A DNA stretch of 64,000 nt from Saprospiraceae bacterium (GTDB lineage Bacteria > Bacteroidota > Bacteroidia > Chitinophagales > Saprospiraceae), in the NCBI GenBank assembly GCA_016716185.1, contig JADJWV010000002.1, positions 2,208,501 through 2,272,500 of the forward strand. The letters are read 5' to 3'. Below, piece after piece: positions 35,677 to 44,066 of this stretch. The position numbers and the translations under genes were made by a program. The notes beneath the pieces are model-generated. The model was not told where the DNA came from. It made no database searches and was given only the letters and a program-made list of their open reading frames with translations. How positions within the stretch are numbered: the first letter of the stretch is position 1; the number at the start of each line of letters is the position of its first letter.

Positions 35677-36924
35677 CTATCTAAAGTCGTTTTCAGATCT
35701 GCCCAGGAAAGACAGAACACAACGGAAGCCAATATAAGACTTCGTGGTATCCTGAAACTCCCAGTTCCGCGTACTTGTATGTAAGTAATATGCGACATCC
35801 TTCCAGGAACCTCCGCGAATCACTTTACGCTTGTATGCTTCTGCATCTTCATCCTTGGCATCGTATTTTACATCGGGATTCTGATCGTGAATGATCACGT
35901 GAGCATTATCTGAATAGGCAGATTCGGTCCACTCGGAAACGTTTCCAGCCATGTTGTAGAGTCCATATTGATTCGGGAAATAGGCATCAGCCCTAACGGT
36001 GTAATACCCCCCGTCTTCCGGATAGTTTCCACGTCCGGGTTTGAAATTGGCAAGTAAACATCCTTTGGCATTTCTTGGATAATAAGCTCCCCATGGATAA
36101 GGTGCCTGCTCTTGTCCTCCTCTCGCGGCCCATTCCCATTCGTGTTCGGTTGGCATACGGAATTCCTCTGTATTGGGCTCTTCCTCTCCTTTGAATTTAT
36201 TCCAGATCGATGTTCTCCAGTAACAAAATGCACGCGCCTGCTTCCAATTCACACCAACCACCGGATAGTCATCAAAGGCGGGGTGAGAGAAATAATTACG
36301 GGTCATCGGCTCGTTATAGGAATATGCAAAATCCCTTACCCAGCAAAGGGTGTCCGGATAAATATTAGTCTTTTCCTTGTGAATGATATTCGAACGGCGG
36401 ATATCTCTCGTATGAGCAGCCATCTGCCAATCTTTCCATTCCCACTCGTAAATAAATTTACGGGTATCGAGTTCTTTTACTCCTTTGAAAGCATCAGCTC
36501 CCTGAAAATACATTTCATCAAGAGTCTCGTCCTCCCAATCAATTTCCTGCTCCCAGTCCACTTCTTCAGTTGTTCCATCTTCGCTTTCTATAAGGTGTCC
36601 AAGGGCTTTGTGAGCCATCTCATCCCTTACGTAAAATACGAATTGGCGATACTCGTTGTTTGTAATTTCTGTATCGTCCATGTAAAACCCTGAAATTGAA
36701 ATAGATTTCTGCGGTTGAACCAGGTTATGGAAGAAATCCTGGTCACTTTGCCCAATGGTCAGACTTCCACTGGGCACGTAAACCATGCCATATGGATTAA
36801 TACCATCCCACTTGGGTCTTGGAGAAGCGCCTACAAGCTGCCCGTCCTGTTGATTTTTGCCACACGAGGACAATAACATAACGAGCAAGGCGAAGAGAAA
36901 GAAAATTGAATTTCTCATCATCAT
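35677..36924 (-). CDS. gldK: Type IX secretion/gliding lipoprotein GldK
   Basis: The start is placed at ATG 36924, the first of three consecutive ATG codons, giving MMMRNSIFFLFALLVMLLSSC, a clean lipoprotein signal with Cys21. The frame extends to 36975, but that region overlaps the promoter. The body is an FGE/SUMF1-like fold: FYMDDTEITNNEYRQF, PVVGVNWKQARAFCYW, EFRMPTEHEWEWAARGG, NMAGNVSEWTESAY and VIRGGSWKDVAYYL. GldK (PorK) forms a ring with GldN attached to the outer membrane. It is the first gene of gldKLMN and has its own promoter. Confidence 0.95.
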   Translation of the reverse strand: MMMRNSIFFLFALLVMLLSSCGKNQQDGQLVGASPRPKWDGINPYGMVYVPSGSLTIGQSDQDFFHNLVQPQKSISISGFYMDDTEITNNEYRQFVFYVRDEMAHKALGHLIESEDGTTEEVDWEQEIDWEDETLDEMYFQGADAFKGVKELDTRKFIYEWEWKDWQMAAHTRDIRRSNIIHKEKTNIYPDTLCWVRDFAYSYNEPMTRNYFSHPAFDDYPVVGVNWKQARAFCYWRTSIWNKFKGEEEPNTEEFRMPTEHEWEWAARGGQEQAPYPWGAYYPRNAKGCLLANFKPGRGNYPEDGGYYTVRADAYFPNQYGLYNMAGNVSEWTESAYSDNAHVIIHDQNPDVKYDAKDEDAEAYKRKVIRGGSWKDVAYYLHTSTRNWEFQDTTKSYIGFRCVLSFLGRSENDFR

Positions 36925-36961
36925 TGAAAATTTACCTACTTTGTCTTTAAAAAAAGTGGCA

Positions 36962-36995
36962 CAAATATAAAACAATCCAAAAAGTTTTAAACAAA
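36962..36995 (-). promoter_or_regulatory. Promoter of the gldKLMN operon (TTTG-N22-TATATTTG)
   Basis: On the minus strand TTTG (36995-36992) is followed after 22 bases by TATATTTG (36969-36962), matching the Bacteroidetes housekeeping consensus. The ATG triplet of gldK begins 37 bases further on. Confidence 0.6.
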
Positions 36996-37124
36996 ATTTT
37001 TTTTGGGCTTTTTTATAATTGACGCACTAATATTCGAACAAGATATAACCTTTGTTTATTGTGTACACTAAAAATTCTTTTTTTAACAACATTAATCAAA
37101 ATTTAATATATATTGTTTTGAATA

Positions 37125-38096
37125 TCAATCAAAATATCTCGGACTTCGCAGAACAGGTGGTTTCTTCCCTTCCCCGATCGCTTTTCCGAAATGATAAAAT
37201 AATCCGAATTCCTGGCTCTTTGGGAGCTGAGATCCGGTGATTTTTCCCAAATAAAATTCATGCAAATACCCAACTGACCATTTGGAACTTAACTCAAATC
37301 CGAAGGATATGCCCAGTGATTCGATAGAATTATCATCATAACCCCTTATATGCATCCCTCCAAAAATATTGCCATTATACTCTCCGCCCAAAAATATTTC
37401 TGTTTGACTGCTTTTTAGATCTGAATACAGGGCAAAAGTCGGCAAAAATTTGAATCGTCCCCAAGCCCACTCATAAGAAGCATGCAAAAGATAATGCCTG
37501 GTATTTCGGTATGGAACCGGTAATGAAGCTTTTCCGTTTTCGAAAATCCCGGACACAGCCAGTCCAAATTTGTAAAGGTCATACTGGAAAGCCACAGAAA
37601 TGCCGGCATCCCATCTCTGAAAATTGGAACTCCGGGTATCCAATAAAGGATCTTTATGATCGATCTGTCCGTTTGTATAATCACCATCCGGTGTCCTGGC
37701 CAGTTGTCCGCTAAAATTATGGTATGCATACTGAAACTGGGCAGCAGCACTGAAAAGCAATTGATCAAAATGAAAAACCCGGTTAAAACTGGGTTGCACA
37801 TACAGAATTTGCCCCAATCCTGTTTCGTCTTTCCCAATAGCCAGTCCGGCTCCTGAATTGATCAGATACAAAGGGAGATTAACTCTCAGGTCGAAGGTCT
37901 GGGGTTGTCCTGCAATCCCCTGCCACTGGTTTCTGAATGTAGCAGATGCAAAGAGAGTGCCTTCAAGTCCTCCAAATGCAGGGATCAGTTTATAAGGGTC
38001 TTTGTAATGGAATCCCTGCAATGAGATTTGCTGAGCTTGAACAGACAAACCGAGGAGACTGATTAACCAGCAAAAGCATTTTCCTGAAAATTTCAT
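37125..38096 (-). CDS. PorP/SprF family type IX secretion outer membrane protein
   Basis: The protein has 323 residues from ATG 38096 (or 326 from ATG 38105), with a signal peptide ending SVQAQ. The mature part begins ISLQGFHYKDPYKLIPAFGGLEG, the PorP/SprF hallmark (membrane protein of Bacteroidetes with a YxxNPAxxG-like motif), and continues as an amphipathic beta-barrel with ATFRNQWQGIAGQPQTFDLRVNLPL. SprF-like proteins help particular adhesins of the type IX system reach the surface. The ATG at 38096 overlaps the TGA of the upstream gene as ATGA, so the two are coupled. It lies directly upstream of gldK, which has its own promoter. Confidence 0.92.
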   Translation of the reverse strand: MKFSGKCFCWLISLLGLSVQAQQISLQGFHYKDPYKLIPAFGGLEGTLFASATFRNQWQGIAGQPQTFDLRVNLPLYLINSGAGLAIGKDETGLGQILYVQPSFNRVFHFDQLLFSAAAQFQYAYHNFSGQLARTPDGDYTNGQIDHKDPLLDTRSSNFQRWDAGISVAFQYDLYKFGLAVSGIFENGKASLPVPYRNTRHYLLHASYEWAWGRFKFLPTFALYSDLKSSQTEIFLGGEYNGNIFGGMHIRGYDDNSIESLGISFGFELSSKWSVGYLHEFYLGKITGSQLPKSQEFGLFYHFGKAIGEGKKPPVLRSPRYFD

Positions 38097-40078
38097 TTTC
38101 TCCATTCCACGTGGCGATTTGCAAAATGCGTTTTAAGTTCTTCAATCGTTGAAACAGGCGGATAACAAACTTGACCTTCACAAAGGGCAAAATGCCCCGG
38201 TGTTCCGCTGCTATATTGCAAACTCATACCGGGAAGATACATAGCATTCAGTTGTTTGAGCAAAATTTCAGGATCTTCACAATGAAAATGAGCAACACCG
38301 TTCCGTTCCTGCAACATTACAATGGCCCAACTCGCTGTGGCATGCGGATATTTCATAACCAATGGACGCATGGCGTCAAGCATTCCTGAATATAGGTCCC
38401 GGTAGATTTGTTTATTAGTCATTTGATATAGATAACGTGCAACCGAGCATATTATGCTGTTGGGGTTTTGATAAGTCGATTCCGTCCATTCAATCATTTC
38501 TTTTCCAAAATCGGAATTTTGCCCGGATGCCATTTTGAATAATACCGAATTCGTTGATTTGAATAATGCTTTAATTTTTACAAGCAAATCTTCTGCTGCC
38601 TCCAGATATTTCATTTCAAAACTGATCTGATAGGATTCGAACAAGGCCCTCAACAAAAAGGCATAATCTTCGAGATAGCCAAAGCCCACCGGCTTGCTGT
38701 CCATTAAATATCTGCACAGCGTTCGATTTGGATAAAATCCAAATTGCATCAACGTATTTGTCAGATCCAGGGCTTTTCTTTTGTATTCCGGATCTAAAGT
38801 GTGTTTATAGGCTTCAGCATAACAAGCAACGAGCATCGCATTCCATGAAATAATGCCTTTCCGGTCGATGGAAGGGGATTTGCGAAGTTCGCGGTGTTGT
38901 CTGAGTTTTTCTCTCATTACATGAAGAACCTGATCCTTGCGAAATATTTCGTCGGTCTCCAAAGCTTCTTTTTTCAGGCGAATTACTTTCTTATGTGGAT
39001 GTACATGATCCAAAGGACTCCACTCATAAAATCCGGTAAAAGAATTTAAATCGGATTCGAGGACAGATTTCAATTCCTCCGTTTCCCAAACATAAAATTT
39101 TCCTTCTTCACCGTCCGAATCGGCATCCATTGCCGAATAAAAATAACCGGATGGGTCCTTCAGGCAGGTTTCAAAAAAAACTAACGATCGTTCGGCTTGT
39201 ATTTTTAAATAGGGCTCTTTACTGAGTTTATAAGCCTGGAACAGCGTTTCACAGATCTGTGCATGATCGTACAACATTTTTTCAAAATGCGGGACATTCC
39301 AGTTTCCATCCACCGAATACCTGCAAAATCCTCCGGCCACATGGTCGAAAATACCTCCTGCACATATACTTTGTAAACTTACAAGGGCATGCCGAGCAGC
39401 TTCTTCATTCCCCTCATAATAATATAAGCTTAGCAGCAACTGAATAAGCTGCATCTGTGGAAATTTTGGAGCTGATCCAAATCCTCCTTCCAACCGGTCG
39501 GCAGAACGCATGAGGTTTTGTAACATCTGCTCCGGATCCGGAAATGCAAAGTCTTCTGTTTTGAGTTCCTTAAACGCATGCAGTTGTTCTAAATGTTGGT
39601 TTAGCTCCCGGGCCTGTTCGAAAATCTCTTTTGCTTTGTCTTGGTAAGCCTGGGCAACAGAAAGCAGTGTCTGATTCCAGGAGGGTCGTCCAAATTTAGG
39701 TTCCGGAGGAAAATAAGTTCCCCCATAAAATGGCCTTCCATCTTCAGTCAGAAAACAATGAAGAGGCCAGCCACCTGAGATTCCCATAGCCTGTACGGCA
39801 TTCATGAAATAATGATCGAGGTCGGGTCTTTCTTCCCGGTCAATTTTTACGTTGATAAAATGCTCGTTCATGATTTCTGCCGTGAGATGGTTTTCGAAAG
39901 ATTCATGAGCCATGACGTGGCACCAGTGGCAAGTCGAATAACCAATGCTGACCAATATGGGTTTATGTTCTTTTTTTGCCCGATCGATTATTTCGGAGCT
40001 CCAGCGCTGCCAGTTTACGGGATTGTCGGCATGTTGCTGGAGGTATGGACTGGTTGAAAGATTTAGATTATTCGCCAT
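38093..40078 (-). CDS. Thioredoxin-domain protein of the YyaL/SPATA20 family (DUF255)
   Basis: The 661-residue protein starts LSTSPYLQQHADNPVNWQRW. A thioredoxin-like domain carries Cys50-His-Trp-Cys53 in STCHWCHVMAHESF, then IDREERPDLDHYFM and GGWPLHCFLTEDGRPFYGGTYFPP. A long alpha/alpha-barrel part like N-acylglucosamine 2-epimerase folds follows, with FDHVAGGFCRYSVDGNWNVPHFEKMLYD. The family is widespread and its reaction is not established. No signal peptide is visible, so it is likely cytoplasmic. Its start overlaps the MBL hydrolase gene by 11 bases and its stop overlaps porP/sprF, so it is the middle of a coupled gene chain. Confidence 0.92.
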   Translation of the reverse strand: MANNLNLSTSPYLQQHADNPVNWQRWSSEIIDRAKKEHKPILVSIGYSTCHWCHVMAHESFENHLTAEIMNEHFINVKIDREERPDLDHYFMNAVQAMGISGGWPLHCFLTEDGRPFYGGTYFPPEPKFGRPSWNQTLLSVAQAYQDKAKEIFEQARELNQHLEQLHAFKELKTEDFAFPDPEQMLQNLMRSADRLEGGFGSAPKFPQMQLIQLLLSLYYYEGNEEAARHALVSLQSICAGGIFDHVAGGFCRYSVDGNWNVPHFEKMLYDHAQICETLFQAYKLSKEPYLKIQAERSLVFFETCLKDPSGYFYSAMDADSDGEEGKFYVWETEELKSVLESDLNSFTGFYEWSPLDHVHPHKKVIRLKKEALETDEIFRKDQVLHVMREKLRQHRELRKSPSIDRKGIISWNAMLVACYAEAYKHTLDPEYKRKALDLTNTLMQFGFYPNRTLCRYLMDSKPVGFGYLEDYAFLLRALFESYQISFEMKYLEAAEDLLVKIKALFKSTNSVLFKMASGQNSDFGKEMIEWTESTYQNPNSIICSVARYLYQMTNKQIYRDLYSGMLDAMRPLVMKYPHATASWAIVMLQERNGVAHFHCEDPEILLKQLNAMYLPGMSLQYSSGTPGHFALCEGQVCYPPVSTIEELKTHFANRHVEWRK

Positions 40079-40838
40079 CTACCTCAATTTGCAAACCATC
40101 GAAAGCAAGTTTGACCTGATCGGGAAGTTCAGCGCTTAATTCCCCATGCAAACCCATTTGATGGCTGATGTGTGTAATAAAACAAACTTCCGGATGGATT
40201 TGACTGGCATAATCAAGTGCTTTTTCCAGATGAAGGTGGCTGTGATGCATTTGTTTCCTCAATGCATTCAGGACCAGCACCTTGCAGTTTCGGATTTCAT
40301 CGAGCACTTCATCTTCAATAAAACTGGCATCAGTGATGTAAACCAGTCCACCTGATTTGAAACCAACAATGCCCAGTTTTCCATGCCAAATGCGAAAAAC
40401 ATCAATTTTCTTATCCAGGATCATTACAGATCTTCCGGCTTGGATATCGACAAATTGAATTTCCGGCAATCCCGGATATAAATGCGGTTCAAATGCGTAA
40501 TGGAATCGTTTCATCAAATCCTGGCGGACCCGACTTTCAGCATAAAAAGGAATTTTCCCGGCAAGGAAATTAAGTGGCCTGATATCATCGAGCCCGGCCG
40601 TATGGTCGGCGTGTTCGTGTGTAAGCAAAACTGCATTTAATTTTTTGATTCCTGCTTCCAAGGCCTGTTGCCTGAAATCGGGTCCTATATCGATGAGCAG
40701 GTTGATTTCGGGCCATTCCAGTAAAGCGGAGGTTCGGAGCCTTCGGTCCCTTGAATCGGAAGAGCGGCAAACAGAGCAAGTGCATCCTATCACAGGAATA
40801 CCCTGCGAGGTCCCGGTACCTAAAAATGTTAATCTCAA
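40068..40838 (-). CDS. MBL-fold metallo-hydrolase (PhnP-like)
   Basis: The 256-residue protein begins MRLTFLGTGTSQGIPVIGC, then a cysteine cluster (Cys19, Cys21, Cys24) as in PhnP-type phosphodiesterases, where it binds a structural zinc. The metal-site motif is THEHADH with His74, His76, Asp78 and His79. Further ligands appear as DASFIEDE (YITDASF), and a final HISHQMG. It probably cleaves a cyclic phosphate or another phosphodiester in the cytoplasm. Its ATG overlaps the stop of the small gene before it by four bases (ATGA). Confidence 0.9.
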   Translation of the reverse strand: MRLTFLGTGTSQGIPVIGCTCSVCRSSDSRDRRLRTSALLEWPEINLLIDIGPDFRQQALEAGIKKLNAVLLTHEHADHTAGLDDIRPLNFLAGKIPFYAESRVRQDLMKRFHYAFEPHLYPGLPEIQFVDIQAGRSVMILDKKIDVFRIWHGKLGIVGFKSGGLVYITDASFIEDEVLDEIRNCKVLVLNALRKQMHHSHLHLEKALDYASQIHPEVCFITHISHQMGLHGELSAELPDQVKLAFDGLQIEVDGE

Positions 40839-41116
40839 GCCTCTGTTTCTTGCAAAGATCGCAAGGATACAGCCTTATCGTACAGGTTTTTTTCTTCTTC
40901 AGAAAGCGAATCGCGGTCACTTTCCAATTCCGGAATCAGATCCAACAAACAATTCATACGACCCTCGATATCAAAAAACTTATTGATCACCAATACTTTT
41001 TTGGATTCTACCCTGCAATACCCGGACTGAAAGTGTCCTTGCTCATAGCGCACGGTATATTGAAGTGCTTTACACAGATCTTCCAGTTTTTTAAGATTTC
41101 CTCTGGTTACTTTCAT
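40835..41116 (-). CDS. Conserved hypothetical 93-residue protein
   Basis: This small charged protein has no membrane segment or signal. The sequence has a basic helical start (MKVTRGNLKKLEDLCKALQY), a beta core (YEQGHFQSGYCRVESKKVLVINKF) and an acidic helical end. I recall short Bacteroidetes proteins with the core SGYCxVExKKVVVINKF encoded near MBL or ribosome-related genes, but cannot name a family. The stop overlaps the next start as ATGA, and it is the first of a coupled chain with the MBL hydrolase, thioredoxin protein and porP/sprF. Confidence 0.75.
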   Translation of the reverse strand: MKVTRGNLKKLEDLCKALQYTVRYEQGHFQSGYCRVESKKVLVINKFFDIEGRMNCLLDLIPELESDRDSLSEEEKNLYDKAVSLRSLQETEA

Positions 41117-41448
41117 TGCAATGTATCGGTTTTTACATGGCGTAAAACTATAATAAATTGATTAATTAGAAAATTTTTAATGTGTTTTTTCCTAATTTAT
41201 CAGGACTAATATATTTGATTTAATTGCATAATTAGAAAAAAGCTTAAAGCGGGAAGCGAGAAGATTTAAAGGATTAAAGGTTTCCAAATGGGAAAAAGGG
41301 AAGAAGAGAAAAAGGGAAAAAGGATTGCATAAAACCTTACCACGCCTAAATGCCTCCATGCCGAAATGTCGAAATCCCGATAAAATGACATCGTGCTTCA
41401 GAAATAAATAATTTCCTTTATTTCATCGGGACGAAACACCGTCCGACA
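41117..41448. other. Divergent intergenic region with purine-rich tract
   Basis: The region between the minus-strand chain and the PorT-like gene contains a strongly purine-rich tract at about 41245-41325, with repeated GGGAAAAA-like words, followed by the palindromic-ended element at 41374-41432. No coding frame is supported. Confidence 0.6.
41374..41432 (-). repeat. Palindromic-ended element, 59 bp (GTCCCGATGAAAT ... ATTTTATCGGGAT)
   Basis: Read on the minus strand it begins GTCCCGATGAAATAAAGG, has the central AATTATTT, and ends TGTCATTTTATCGGGAT. The three 60-bp elements at 47.4-48.0 kb share these ends and the AATTATTT centre. The flanking minus-strand bases TTCGAC also match the flank of two of those copies. 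It is a dispersed copy far from an octamer array. Confidence 0.75.
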
Positions 41449-41479
41449 TTGAATCGTTTTCCATGTTCCGCTATCTTTG
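41449..41479 (+). promoter_or_regulatory. Promoter TTG-N20-TATCTTTG of the PorT-like gene
   Basis: TTG at 41449-41451 and TATCTTTG at 41472-41479 are a full match to the Bacteroidetes -33/-7 consensus with ideal spacing. The ATG at 41484 is only four bases after the -7 box, so the mRNA is probably leaderless or nearly so. Confidence 0.65.
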
Positions 41480-41483
41480 AGTT

Positions 41484-42080
41484 ATGAAAATTGGAATTAC
41501 TACCCTGCTGCTTGGAATCATATTCACCCAAGTAATTCACTCACAACGTTTTGAGGGAGGACTTAAATTAGCTGGTACACTTTCTCAAATTGACGGTGAT
41601 GATATTTATGGTTTCCACAAACCCGGTTATGAGGCGGGAGTTTATGTTGCTGCTGGACTTTCTAAAAGCACCGCATTGGAAACCGGAATTTCATACAACC
41701 TGAGGGGTAGCCATTACAGCAAAAACGATTTACTCCGGGTAGCGTTTTCTCTTCATTACATCGATGTTCCGGTATTATTTGTACTGCGCGATTGGATGAC
41801 CGAAAAGGATGGTAAAGAATACTACCAGATGGAGTTCTTTGGCGGATTGTCTGTTGGAAAACTCATTGGGAGCAGCAGTCTGAGTGGAGTCGACGAGGAT
41901 TTTAACAAAACAGATGTGAGCTATATTTTAGGCGCTTCTTATTTCTGGTCGAAAAACTGGGGCGGCAGCGCAAAATACACCCGGTCATTTACATCCTTGT
42001 ACGAATACAGCAAAAACGGTGGCTTGGTACAAATGACGAGTTATTACTTATCTTTGGGACTCAAATTTAAATTCAATTGA
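41484..42080 (+). CDS. PorT-like outer membrane beta-barrel protein
   Basis: The 198-residue protein has a signal peptide (1-20, ending VIHSQ). The rest alternates as a small eight-stranded barrel: FEGGLKLAGTLSQIDGDD, SKSTALETGISYNLRGSHY, LHYIDVPVLFVL and a C-terminal YYLSLGLKFKFN ending in the aromatic residue typical of barrel proteins. The segment HYIDVPVL is the hallmark of the Bacteroidetes PorT/OmpW-like family (outer membrane beta-barrel domain). It is too generic to equate with PorT of the type IX system. The lipoprotein gene follows one base after its stop. Confidence 0.85.
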   Translation: MKIGITTLLLGIIFTQVIHSQRFEGGLKLAGTLSQIDGDDIYGFHKPGYEAGVYVAAGLSKSTALETGISYNLRGSHYSKNDLLRVAFSLHYIDVPVLFVLRDWMTEKDGKEYYQMEFFGGLSVGKLIGSSSLSGVDEDFNKTDVSYILGASYFWSKNWGGSAKYTRSFTSLYEYSKNGGLVQMTSYYLSLGLKFKFN

Positions 42081-42081
42081 T

Positions 42082-42573
42082 ATGCAGCTGAGCTTAGGCG
42101 TCGTAGGTGTTTTATTATTATTTTTGTTGGGTTCCTGTAAACAAGATAGTAGTTCGGGCAAATCAGGTGCGGCAGCATCCGGAAAAAAAATTGAGTTGGA
42201 TGCATTTCCTTCTGATCAGTTATCGAAAATCCGCTCAGAAGGAACAAGTATTGATCTGATCTCATTAAAAAAAGATGTCAACATTTCCATGAGTTTTGAC
42301 AATCCTCAGTCCTATTCTATAATCATGTCATTTCTTACTGAAGATAAAGGAATCCTCACCAATATGTGTACACCAGATGCCCATTTGATGGTCCAAAAAA
42401 ACGGAGACATCATTCAGGAAATGGACCTCTATTATAAAAATGGTTGCAACGCCATGGTCTTTATGGATACTCAGGGAAAAAAGATCGCGGCCAATCAGAT
42501 CAGCAATGAGGGAATGGATTTCTTCAACAACTTCCTTAAATCAAAATCAACCCAGGACAGCCTGGGAAGGTAA
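42082..42573 (+). CDS. Hypothetical lipoprotein
   Basis: The 163-residue protein has a lipoprotein signal with lipobox LLGSC (Cys19), followed by a Ser/Gly/Ala-rich linker. The body (about 40-155) has mixed alpha/beta character, with a stretch STSIDLISLKKDVNISMSF-like and a possible disulfide pair in TNMCTPDAH and KNGCNAMVF. I recognise no family. It starts one base after the PorT-like gene and is surely co-transcribed, so it may be a partner of that barrel at the outer membrane. Confidence 0.75.
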   Translation: MQLSLGVVGVLLLFLLGSCKQDSSSGKSGAAASGKKIELDAFPSDQLSKIRSEGTSIDLISLKKDVNISMSFDNPQSYSIIMSFLTEDKGILTNMCTPDAHLMVQKNGDIIQEMDLYYKNGCNAMVFMDTQGKKIAANQISNEGMDFFNNFLKSKSTQDSLGR

Positions 42574-42683
42574 TTTTTTTTCTGACCCTGATAAAAAGGG
42601 TATAATCCAATAGCTGTTGTCAGAATTTAGAGTGACCACAGTGAAACATGGAATTACAAGCAATCTTGTCATAAACAATTCTT

Positions 42684-43952
42684 ATGGAAGAGATTTTAGG
42701 TCAACTCAGCTACTTCTTCCAATCTGATTTAGGACTTCGGACCCTGGCCATCGCTGTTTTAGTTGGAGCTATGTGTGGTATGCTCGGATGTTTTATTGTC
42801 CTTCGAAACATGGCCATGATCGGAGATGCTCTCTCCCATGCCATCCTGCCCGGAATTGTAGTGGCATTTATTGTTTTGGGTTATTCTAATCTCGGATTTT
42901 TTGTAGGGTCGGTTATAGCCGGACTCATAGCCGCTTTTTTAATCACCTGGTTACAACAAAAACTACGGGTAAAAAATGATGCCGCGATAGGGATTATTTT
43001 CACATTTATGTTCAGTCTTGGAGTCATTGGAATTTCCTGGCTGAGCGGAAAAGAAGGTGTTCATTTGGATCTCAAGGATTTTCTGTTTGGAAACTTATTA
43101 TCTGTTTCGCTCGATGATCTGATTCTTACGGTTGTATTGTTTGTGGTCGTGGCCGGGGTAATTCTATTGTACTACCGACAATTATTTGTGACCACTTTTC
43201 AGCCTGTATTAGCAGGCACACTAGGCATTCGTGCCAGTCATATTCATTATTTACTGATGTTACTTCTGAGTCTTGTCGTTGTGGCATCGCTCAGAAGTGT
43301 AGGAGTCATTCTGGTGGTTTCGATGCTGATTACTCCGGCATCGGCAGCATTGATGTTGGCAAACCGGTTGCATCAGGTTTTAATCTGTGCATCTTTATTG
43401 GGATCATTTTCGGCTATTTGTGGACTGATTCTTTCTATAGCATGTGATTTTCCGGTGGGCCCTTCGATGGCTGTCATGACAACATTAATTTATGCATTGA
43501 TCGCAGTGTTTGCACCCCGGAAAGGGTTCCTGCCCAAATACCGGGCAAGGAGAAATCTACAAACCCGAATACTTATAGAAGATATTCTCAAAAGAACTTT
43601 ACAATCCGGAAATGTGGAAATCACTCCAGAAGCACTTGCAAAAATTACCGGTCATTCTGAAAACCAGCTCAAGACCTGGTTTAGAAAATTAGTTCATCTC
43701 GGATTGTATCGCGAAACCCAAAATAAATTCACACTGACTGAATTAGGCAAAACCAGAGCAATTCAATTGGTCCGTGCGCACCGGTTATGGGAAACTTTTC
43801 TCGTTGAGGAACTGGGACTCGAGACTGACCAAATCCATGAAGATGCAGAACATATAGAACATTACCTTAGCCAGGACGACCTCATTAAATTGGATGAAGA
43901 ATTGGGATACCCGGAGACAGATCCACATGGCTCGCCAATACCTAAAATTTAA
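42684..43952 (+). CDS. Metal ABC transporter permease fused to a DtxR-like regulatory domain
   Basis: The 422-residue protein has an ABC-3 type permease domain (about 1-280, eight or more membrane segments) starting LRTLAIAVLVGAMCGMLGCF, with the family motif IVLRNMAMIGDALSHAILPG; relatives import Zn, Mn or Fe. Residues about 300-422 resemble the DtxR/MntR repressors: a winged-helix-like ITPEALAKITGHSENQLKTWFRKLVHLGLY, then RAHRLWETFLVEELGL, DQIHEDAEHIEHYL and GYPETDPHGSPIP, which contain metal-site residues of DtxR (His and Glu). The C-terminal part may act as a metal sensor on the transporter. Neither the ATPase nor a binding protein is encoded next to it, so partners must lie elsewhere. 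Confidence 0.9.
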   Translation: MEEILGQLSYFFQSDLGLRTLAIAVLVGAMCGMLGCFIVLRNMAMIGDALSHAILPGIVVAFIVLGYSNLGFFVGSVIAGLIAAFLITWLQQKLRVKNDAAIGIIFTFMFSLGVIGISWLSGKEGVHLDLKDFLFGNLLSVSLDDLILTVVLFVVVAGVILLYYRQLFVTTFQPVLAGTLGIRASHIHYLLMLLLSLVVVASLRSVGVILVVSMLITPASAALMLANRLHQVLICASLLGSFSAICGLILSIACDFPVGPSMAVMTTLIYALIAVFAPRKGFLPKYRARRNLQTRILIEDILKRTLQSGNVEITPEALAKITGHSENQLKTWFRKLVHLGLYRETQNKFTLTELGKTRAIQLVRAHRLWETFLVEELGLETDQIHEDAEHIEHYLSQDDLIKLDEELGYPETDPHGSPIPKI

Positions 43953-44027
43953 TAAGGAATATTGTCCCAAAAAAAAATTGCATTTAAAAATTGATCACCA
44001 GGTCGAACTCCCTGATTAAAACAAAAA

Positions 44028-44046
44028 AGCCCGCTCAAGGCGGGCT
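44028..44046 (-). terminator. Intrinsic terminator of the exported TPR-like gene
   Basis: The minus strand shows GCCCGC, loop CTTGA and GCGGGC followed by TTTTTTG. It is 21 bases after the stop at 44067 and stands between two convergent genes. Confidence 0.88.
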
Positions 44047-44066
44047 CAAAAAAGAATCTGGCGATT

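Noticed and set aside
36112..36693. 193-codon plus-strand frame opposite gldK
   Set aside because: gldK is fully conserved on the other strand. The opposite frame has no family signature.
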